From Mycolicibacterium sp. BiH015 (GTDB lineage: Bacteria > Actinomycetota > Actinomycetes > Mycobacteriales > Mycobacteriaceae): 50,694 nucleotides of DNA. The stretch is from positions 1 through 50,694 of the forward strand of contig NZ_JAQGCZ010000022.1 in the NCBI RefSeq assembly GCF_027706845.1, read 5' to 3'. The notes below the pieces were generated by a model. That model did not search any database. It was not told where the DNA came from and worked only from the letters and a program-made list of their open reading frames with translations. Each line of letters opens with the position of its first letter. The stretch's first letter is position 1. The position numbers and the translations under genes were made by a program. Shown here piece by piece: positions 44,505-50,694 of the stretch.

Positions 44505-46798
44505 TCGTCACTCCCTTCATCCGCCAGCCGTGCGGCCGCGATCACTGCCTGACCCAATGCCAGTCCGCCGTCGTTGCAGGGCACCAGCCGGTGGGTGAGT
44601 ACGTCATAGCTTTTGTCCGACAGTCTGTTCCGGATACCGTCGAGGAGCAGGCGGTTGGCGAACACCCCACCCGTCAGACCGATGGTTCCGATGCCTGCCG
44701 CGCGCGCCGCCGCGTCGGCCGCGACGACGGTCGCCTCGATCACCGCGTGATGGAAGGACGCGGCGAGGTCGGCGATCGACACGCTCTCCCGTACACCGTC
44801 GACCAGCTCGCGGATCACCGGGAGCGGGTCCATGACACCGTCGTGCACCGCGAATCGGAGTTCGCCCGGCCGCCCGCTGCGCGCGATCGCTTCCAGCTCG
44901 ACAGCGGCCTGCCCCTCATAGGTGACGTCCTGGCACACGCCGAGCAGCGCGGCCACCGCATCGAACAGCCGCCCCATGCTGGTGGTCGGGACGCATCCCA
45001 CCCCGCGGGGAATCTGCTGGGCGAGGATGCGCAGGCCGTGGACACCCACGGCCGCGAGCGGTGCGGGTGCGAAATCCCATGGCACGCCGGCGCGATGAAG
45101 CAGATCGAGGGCGATCCGTGCCGGTTGCCGGACTGCGCCGTCGCCACCCGGTAGCGCGAACGCGGCCAGGTGACCCACCCGGCTGAACCGGTCGGGCGAA
45201 GGCACCGCGAGCAACTCTCCACCCCAGATGGTTCCGTCGGTGCCGTAGCCGGTTCCGTCGTAGGTCACCACGAGCGTGGCGGTATCGAGCCGGTCGTGTT
45301 CTGTCAGCAGGGCGACGGCGTGCGCGTGGTGGTGCTGGATCGTCATCGTTCGGCCGATTCCACTGCGGGCCGCCCACGCGGTGGTCGCGTAGCCGGGGTG
45401 CGCATCGCAGGCCACGACGGCAGGGCGGCGCCCGGTCATGAACGCGAGATGGTCGACTGCCGCCGTGAACGTCGCCTGGGTGCGTACATCGGCCATGTCG
45501 CCCATGTGCGACGACATGTGGGCGCGTCCGTCGGCTCCCATCAACGCGAACGTCGTCTTCAGGTCCCCGCCGGTGGCGAGAATCACCGGGCCCGCGCCGC
45601 CGCGGGGCACGTCCACGGGCAACGGTGCGTACCCGCGGGAGCGCCGCACCGGCACCGCACCGGAGTCCCCGATGCTGACGACGGAGTCCTCGCACGGCAC
45701 GTGGATCGGCCGGTCGTGGCCCAGCACGCCGTCAGCGATTCCCTCGATCCAGGACAGGTCCGCGTCGCGGTAGACGATCGGGGATCCGCTCACGTTGGCC
45801 GACGTCATGACCAGCGGCACCGCGCCCAGACGGTCGAACAGCAGATGGTGAACCGGCGAGTAGGCGAGCATGACCCCGAGATCCCGCAGCCCGGGTGCGA
45901 CAGCGTCGACGACACCGCGACCCGTGCGGGGGGCGAGCACGACGGGCGCGGCGGCCGACGTGAGGGCGGCCCCGACGTCAACGGCCATCTCGACGACATC
46001 GCCTGCCGCGTCCAGATCGGCGACCATCACCGCGAACGGCTTGGCGGGCCTGTGCTTGCGCTTGCGCAGCGCCGTCACGGCGCCGGCGTCGTCCGCCCGG
46101 CAGGCCAGGTGGTAGCCGCCGATTCCTTTCAGCGCGACGATCATTCCGTCGCGCAGTGCCCGCACGGCGGCCTCGAGCGGATCGGGTGCTTCTGCGGGCC
46201 CACGCCACCACAGTCGCGGTCCGCACTCCAGACACGCGATCGTCTGGGCGTGATAGCGCCGATCACCGGGATCGGCGTACTCGGCGGCGCACGAGGGACA
46301 CATCGGGAAGCCCGACATGGTGGTCACCGGCCGGTCGTAGGGCAGATCCATGATGACGGTGAAGCGTGGCCCGCAGTTGGTGCAGGTGATGAACGGATGC
46401 CCGAACCTGCGGTCGGCCGGATCGCGCATCTCGCGCAGGCAGTCGGCGCACATCGCGATGTCGGGTGGCACCAGCGTGCGCCCGTCGTCGCCGCCGCGGC
46501 TGCCCACGATCTGGAAGCCGCTGGTGTCTTCGCGGGGCGAGATGTCGGCGATTCGGAGGCCGTCGATGCGCGCCATCGGCGGTCCGTCCCGGCGTATCCC
46601 GGCGACGACCGCGTCGACGTCGGCCTGCGTCCCCTGCAGTTCGCAGTGCACGGAGCCGGCATCGTTGAACACGAAGCCGCCGACGCCGTGCCGTGTGGCG
46701 ATCCGCGCGAGCGCCGGACGGAATCCGACACCCTGGACCACGCCGGTGATGTCGAGTCGTACGCGCACCACCTCGGGCGCGCTCGGGGTGCCCTTCAT
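44495..46798 (-). CDS. hypF: Carbamoyltransferase HypF
   Basis: 767 residues from ATG 46798, with AGGAGG close upstream. It makes the thiocarbamate used for the cyanide ligands. Domains in order: acylphosphatase (DITGVVQGVGFRPAL, ~10-95); two zinc-finger pairs (CADCLREM, CTNCGPRF, CPSCAAEY, CLECGPRL, ~110-190); a YrdC-like nucleotide domain (~195-385, KGIGGYHLACRADD); and a Kae1-like carbamoyltransferase domain with the metal HHHAHAV motif (~470). It is the first gene of the minus-strand hyp operon, diverging from hypA. Confidence 0.95.
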   Translation of the reverse strand: MKGTPSAPEVVRVRLDITGVVQGVGFRPALARIATRHGVGGFVFNDAGSVHCELQGTQADVDAVVAGIRRDGPPMARIDGLRIADISPREDTSGFQIVGSRGGDDGRTLVPPDIAMCADCLREMRDPADRRFGHPFITCTNCGPRFTVIMDLPYDRPVTTMSGFPMCPSCAAEYADPGDRRYHAQTIACLECGPRLWWRGPAEAPDPLEAAVRALRDGMIVALKGIGGYHLACRADDAGAVTALRKRKHRPAKPFAVMVADLDAAGDVVEMAVDVGAALTSAAAPVVLAPRTGRGVVDAVAPGLRDLGVMLAYSPVHHLLFDRLGAVPLVMTSANVSGSPIVYRDADLSWIEGIADGVLGHDRPIHVPCEDSVVSIGDSGAVPVRRSRGYAPLPVDVPRGGAGPVILATGGDLKTTFALMGADGRAHMSSHMGDMADVRTQATFTAAVDHLAFMTGRRPAVVACDAHPGYATTAWAARSGIGRTMTIQHHHAHAVALLTEHDRLDTATLVVTYDGTGYGTDGTIWGGELLAVPSPDRFSRVGHLAAFALPGGDGAVRQPARIALDLLHRAGVPWDFAPAPLAAVGVHGLRILAQQIPRGVGCVPTTSMGRLFDAVAALLGVCQDVTYEGQAAVELEAIARSGRPGELRFAVHDGVMDPLPVIRELVDGVRESVSIADLAASFHHAVIEATVVAADAAARAAGIGTIGLTGGVFANRLLLDGIRNRLSDKSYDVLTHRLVPCNDGGLALGQAVIAAARLADEGSDECA

Positions 46799-46901
46799 GC
46801 TCCTCCTGGGCAGCGGGACCCTCCCGCGCCACGTGGGCTGATGGCGGCGGTCGAGTAGAACAAGGCTAGTGCGAGCCGACGACGCCGACAATCAAGATTT
46901 G

Positions 46902-46932
46902 GCACAGAAATTCTGCGCATTTCCGCGGGGAA
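46902..46932. promoter_or_regulatory. Palindromic candidate operator between hypF and hypA
   Basis: GCACAGAAATTCTGCGC (46902-46918) is a 17-base near-perfect palindrome (one mismatched pair) in the 174-base divergent region. TTCC-GCGG-GGAA follows at 46921-46932. Both are candidate binding sites for a regulator that would switch both arms; the regulator is unknown. Confidence 0.4.
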
Positions 46933-46972
46933 TCCCGTGCGGCCGCCCCCCTGGGCGCGTCAGCATGGACAG

Positions 46973-47308
46973 GTGCACGAGTTGTCGCTGTGCCGCGCGA
47001 TCGCGGGCGTGGTCCAACCGCACGCCGCGGGGCGTCGCGTCGACGTCGTGCATGTCCGGGTGGGCGCATTGCGGCAGGTCGTCCCGGAATCACTGGAATT
47101 CTGTTGGTCGATGGTCCGTGACCACGTGGACATGCCGGCCGCGGAATTGAGACTGGAACTCGTTCCCGCCGAGGTGCATTGCACGGAGTGCGGGCGCCGT
47201 AGCGAAATTGCGTCTCGCTGGTCGGTGTCCTGTCCGCACTGCCACAGCGCTGACGTCACCGTGGTGTGCGGCGACGAGTTCCTGGTGACGTCGCTGGACC
47301 TCACCTGA
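46973..47308 (+). CDS. hypA: Nickel insertion chaperone HypA
   Basis: 111 residues from GTG 46973, which yields the essential N-terminal M-H-E-L with the Ni-binding His at position 2. The zinc loop is present: CTECGRRSEIASRWSVSCPHC. It inserts nickel with HypB. The start cannot be further upstream without losing the His2 position. It is followed by hypB after 14 bases, with GGAGAGG before its ATG. Confidence 0.93.
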   Translation: MHELSLCRAIAGVVQPHAAGRRVDVVHVRVGALRQVVPESLEFCWSMVRDHVDMPAAELRLELVPAEVHCTECGRRSEIASRWSVSCPHCHSADVTVVCGDEFLVTSLDLT

Positions 47309-47322
47309 GGAGAGGAATTCCG

Positions 47323-48108
47323 ATGGGCAGATTCCACCACCACGACGGCGGCGACCACGACCACCACCACGATCACCACCACGACCACGGGGACCACACC
47401 GGGTACAGCACGGGGACGGAGCGGGTCGAAATTCTGGAGTCGATCTTCGCCGAGAACGACGTGCGCGCGGCGCACAACAGGAAGGCCTTCGACGACAACG
47501 GGGTTCGCGCCCTCAACCTGATGAGCTCCCCGGGTTCGGGCAAGACCACCGTCCTTGCCGCCACCCTGGACGAACTCGCGACCGAGTTCGCAGTCGGTGT
47601 CATCGAAGGCGACATCGCCACCGACCTCGACGCGGCGAAACTCTCCGGCCGCGGAGCGCAGGTCTCACTCCTGAACACCAACAACGGTTTCGGCGGCGAG
47701 TGCCACCTGGACGCGCCGATGGTCGCCCGCGCGCTGGAGGGCCTGGACCTCCCCGCACTGGATCTGGTGATCATCGAAAACGTCGGGAATCTTGTGTGCC
47801 CAGCCGAATTCGACGTCGGCGAACACGCCAAGGTGATGGTCTACTCCGTCACCGAGGGTGAGGACAAACCGTTGAAGTACCCGGTGATGTTCCGATCGGT
47901 GGACGTGGTGCTTCTCAACAAGATCGACCTGGTGCCGCACCTCGATGCCGATGTCGGCCTCTATGAGGCACACATCCGCGAGGTGAACCCGACGGCGCAG
48001 ATCATGCCTGTCAGCGCACGCACCGGCGAAGGCATGTCCGCCTGGTACTCGTGGCTACGAACCTTTGCCGGCGCGGACGCATCGCGCTCACTGCGCGCGC
48101 ACGCCTGA
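47323..48108 (+). CDS. hypB: Nickel-delivery GTPase HypB
   Basis: 261 residues from ATG 47323. The N-terminus is a His/Asp-rich metal store (FHHHDGGDHDHHHDHHHDHGDH). The P-loop is SSPGSGKTT, followed by VIEGDIATDLDA, the metal-binding GGECHLDAPMV, IENVGNLVCPAEFDVGE and the guanine motif LNKIDL. It stores nickel and uses GTP to hand it to HypA. The last 21 bases overlap the 3' end of the convergent receiver gene. Confidence 0.97.
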   Translation: MGRFHHHDGGDHDHHHDHHHDHGDHTGYSTGTERVEILESIFAENDVRAAHNRKAFDDNGVRALNLMSSPGSGKTTVLAATLDELATEFAVGVIEGDIATDLDAAKLSGRGAQVSLLNTNNGFGGECHLDAPMVARALEGLDLPALDLVIIENVGNLVCPAEFDVGEHAKVMVYSVTEGEDKPLKYPVMFRSVDVVLLNKIDLVPHLDADVGLYEAHIREVNPTAQIMPVSARTGEGMSAWYSWLRTFAGADASRSLRAHA

Positions 48109-48495
48109 CCCCGCCGGATCCCGCAGGGATCTGCTCACCGCCTCACAGAGGACGAGCGGATCGGTGGGCCACGGTATCGCAGCGTCCGCGTTGGACCACT
48201 TCGCAAGCCAGGCATCAACAGGCCTGGCGAGCAGGACGATGAGCGGCGGGCAGGCGGGCAACTCGTCCTTGAGCCGGCGTGCCATCCCGATTCCCCCCGC
48301 CGGAGCGGCCTCGCCGTCGAGTATCGCCAAGCCCACCTCTCCGGTGTCGACGCACGCCACCAACGCTGCCGCAGTGGCGATCTCGAGATAGCACAGCCGC
48401 GCCGACGCCGGGCCCGGATACCGCCCCACGGTGTCGATCACATACCGGCGTGTCGCCGCGTTACTGCTGTAGACCACCACCTGGATTTCGCTCAT
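48088..48495 (-). CDS. Stand-alone, degenerate receiver-domain protein
   Basis: 135 residues, a single response-regulator receiver fold with no output domain. The central phospho-acceptor Asp may be retained (VGLAILDGEAAPAGG, Asp60), but the first-strand acidic pair (usually D-D/E) is replaced by S-S-N (VVVYSSNAATRRYV), so phosphorylation chemistry is doubtful. A Lys-containing strand, LLARPVDAWLAKWSNADAA, follows. It resembles Rv3143, found by the nuo operon, from memory. It overlaps hypB convergently and diverges from fbp, so it may sense or signal for the hydrogenase/Calvin genes. Confidence 0.65.
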   Translation of the reverse strand: MSEIQVVVYSSNAATRRYVIDTVGRYPGPASARLCYLEIATAAALVACVDTGEVGLAILDGEAAPAGGIGMARRLKDELPACPPLIVLLARPVDAWLAKWSNADAAIPWPTDPLVLCEAVSRSLRDPAGSGVRAQ

Positions 48496-48543
48496 CCACC
48501 GAGGCTAAGCCCGTCGGAGCCGGGTCCCAAGCAATGTGGGCCT

Positions 48544-48574
48544 ATCCCCCCTGCCGCCCACCCACGTGGGGGAT
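48544..48574. promoter_or_regulatory. Inverted repeat upstream of fbp
   Basis: ATCCCCC (48544-48550) and its complement GGGGGAT (48568-48574) are separated by 17 bases in the 156-base region between the receiver gene and fbp. It is a candidate operator for either gene; no known regulator motif was matched. Confidence 0.35.
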
Positions 48575-48651
48575 GGAGCGCGAACGGCGAAGACCGAGCA
48601 TGGATTCGAGCCTGTCCGTCGCGTGTGCGACTCACCAGAGAGGTCACAGCC

Positions 48652-49725
<1,074 letters not shown>

Positions 49726-49742
49726 CGACAGGAGATCAACCC

Positions 49743-50627
49743 ATGTCCCGCCGACATCCCATCATCTCGGTCACCGGATCCTCCGGCGCAGGAACGACTT
49801 CGGTGATGCGCACCTTCGATCAGATCTTCCGCCGCGAAGGGATCAATGTCGCGTTCGTCGAAGGCGACAGCTTTCACCGCTACGACCGTGCGGAGATGAA
49901 GGCTGCGATCGCCGACGCCCATGTCCGCGGCGATCACTCGTTCAGCCACTTCGGCCCGGATGCCAATCTCTTCGAGGAACTGCAGGGCCTGTTCCAGACC
50001 TACGGCGAGACGGGGACCGGAAAGGTGCGCAAGTACCTGCACGACGATAAGGAAGCCGAACCCTACGGACAGTCGCCCGGTACCTTCACGCCGTGGGAGG
50101 CGATCCCCGCCGATACGGACCTCCTGTTCTACGAGGGGCTGCACGGCGCGGTGGTCACCGACGAGGTGGACATCGCACGGTTTGCGGACCTGCGCATCGG
50201 TGTCGTCCCCGTCATCAACCTGGAGTGGATTCAGAAGCTGCATCGCGACAAGGCTTCTCGCGGCTACACCTCCGAGGCCGTCACCGACACCATCCTGCGC
50301 AGGATGCCGGACTACGTGAATTACATGTGCACCCAGTTCTCGCACACCGACGTCAACTTTCAGAGAGTCCCCGTCGTGGACACGTCGAATCCGTTCGTCG
50401 CGAGGTCGATCCCGACCGCGGACGAGTCGATGCTGATCATCAGATTCCGAAATCCGCACGGGATCGACTTCCCGTATCTGCTGGCGATGCTGCATGATTC
50501 GTTCATGTCGCGGGCCAACACCATTGTGTGCCCCGGCGGCAAGATGGATCTGGCGATGCAGCTCATCTTCACACCGATGGTCTTGCGGCTGCTGGAACGC
50601 CGCAAGGCCGAACTCGCCGCGCACTAG
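49743..50627 (+). CDS. prk: Phosphoribulokinase
   Basis: 294 residues, the bacterial-type length. It makes ribulose-1,5-bisphosphate from ribulose-5-phosphate, a reaction specific to the Calvin cycle. Seen: P-loop GSSGAGTTSV, EGDSFHRY, HFGPDANLFEEL, LFYEGLHGAV and the catalytic region VINLEWIQKLHRDKA. ATG 49743 has GGAGAT upstream. Its stop overlaps the facing stop of the edge gene in CTAG. RuBisCO genes would be needed for function and are not here. Confidence 0.95.
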   Translation: MSRRHPIISVTGSSGAGTTSVMRTFDQIFRREGINVAFVEGDSFHRYDRAEMKAAIADAHVRGDHSFSHFGPDANLFEELQGLFQTYGETGTGKVRKYLHDDKEAEPYGQSPGTFTPWEAIPADTDLLFYEGLHGAVVTDEVDIARFADLRIGVVPVINLEWIQKLHRDKASRGYTSEAVTDTILRRMPDYVNYMCTQFSHTDVNFQRVPVVDTSNPFVARSIPTADESMLIIRFRNPHGIDFPYLLAMLHDSFMSRANTIVCPGGKMDLAMQLIFTPMVLRLLERRKAELAAH

Positions 50628-50694
50628 TTGGTGGTGGGTGGTGGTGGCTCGAAGGGGTGGTACCACTTCCATTGGGCGCGTTCGCCGGTGGGCC
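50624..50694 (-). CDS. C-terminus of a DUF222/HNH-type protein (partial)
   Basis: The last 22 residues read PTGERAQWKWYHPFEPPPPTTN before TAG at 50624-50626. The WYHPFEPPPP ending is common in mycobacterial DUF222/HNH (13E12-repeat type) proteins. The rest lies beyond the window. These genes are multicopy and often mark flexible regions. Confidence 0.6.
   Translation of the reverse strand, partial: PTGERAQWKWYHPFEPPPPTTN

Noticed and set aside
46900..46918. TGGCAC...TGC resembling a sigma-54 promoter before hypA
   Set aside because: Spacing and the TTGC part do not fit, and mycobacteria lack sigma-54.
48525..48575. A DosR-type box upstream of fbp
   Set aside because: GGGTCCC and GGGGGAT fragments do not fit the 20-base DosR palindrome.

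Overview
The window is high-GC chromosomal DNA from a Mycobacterium/Mycolicibacterium-type actinobacterium. The evidence is gene content and order: rplJ-rplL, mkl (MceG), rpoB-rpoC, fadE8-echA4-PaaX-echA5, rpsL-rpsG-fusA-tuf, a Gly-Gly-X (PGRS-type) protein and DUF3558/DUF3060 lipoproteins. The order is the M. tuberculosis Rv0651-Rv0688 block as I remember it, seen in reverse and with insertions and replacements. Rv numbers below come from memory, not from a search.

Layout. (1) 1-7450: a ferredoxin-reductase-like flavoprotein, then an arginine/ornithine catabolic block (Lrp regulator, ddaH, intact rocD), then a mycofactocin-type SDR behind a KstR-like palindrome, a SHOCT membrane protein, a cutinase-like secreted hydrolase and a Pro-rich membrane protein. 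(2) 7607-12245: the str operon rpsL-rpsG-fusA-tuf on the minus strand, with a candidate promoter and a strong terminator. (3) 12262-16569: a TetR regulator, two DUF3558 lipoproteins, two DUF3060 proteins, a second TetR regulator and a GT1 glycosyltransferase. (4) 16574-20650: a tightly overlapped acyl-CoA catabolic operon containing a PaaX-type regulator. (5) 20704-27577: a small membrane protein, a methyltransferase, a GT2-TPR glycosyltransferase, purU, and facing them a huge Gly-rich protein that mixes PGRS and collagen-like repeats without a PE domain. (6) 28056-37375: endonuclease IV, a PhyH-type dioxygenase, rpoC and rpoB. (7) 37669-42055: an exported alpha/beta hydrolase with a long acidic linker, mkl, rplL and rplJ with an L10-type leader. 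(8) 42075-50694: an accessory lithotrophy module: hypE-hypD-hypC-hypF on the minus strand diverging from hypA-hypB, then a degenerate receiver protein, then class I fbp and phosphoribulokinase, closed by the tail of a DUF222/HNH-type protein.

How the parts work together. Regions 2, 6 and 7 are core transcription/translation genes. Regions 1 and 4 are catabolic, with local regulators and several candidate leaderless promoters. Region 8 pairs [NiFe]-hydrogenase maturation with the two Calvin-cycle-specific enzymes that regenerate and phosphorylate sugar phosphates. This suggests hydrogen-supported CO2 fixation, although neither hydrogenase structural genes nor RuBisCO lie in the window. The most speculative proposal is in region 5: the GT2-TPR and methyltransferase may decorate the neighbouring Thr-rich collagen-like/PGRS protein. 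No tRNA, rRNA, CRISPR array, insertion sequence or prophage was recognised.
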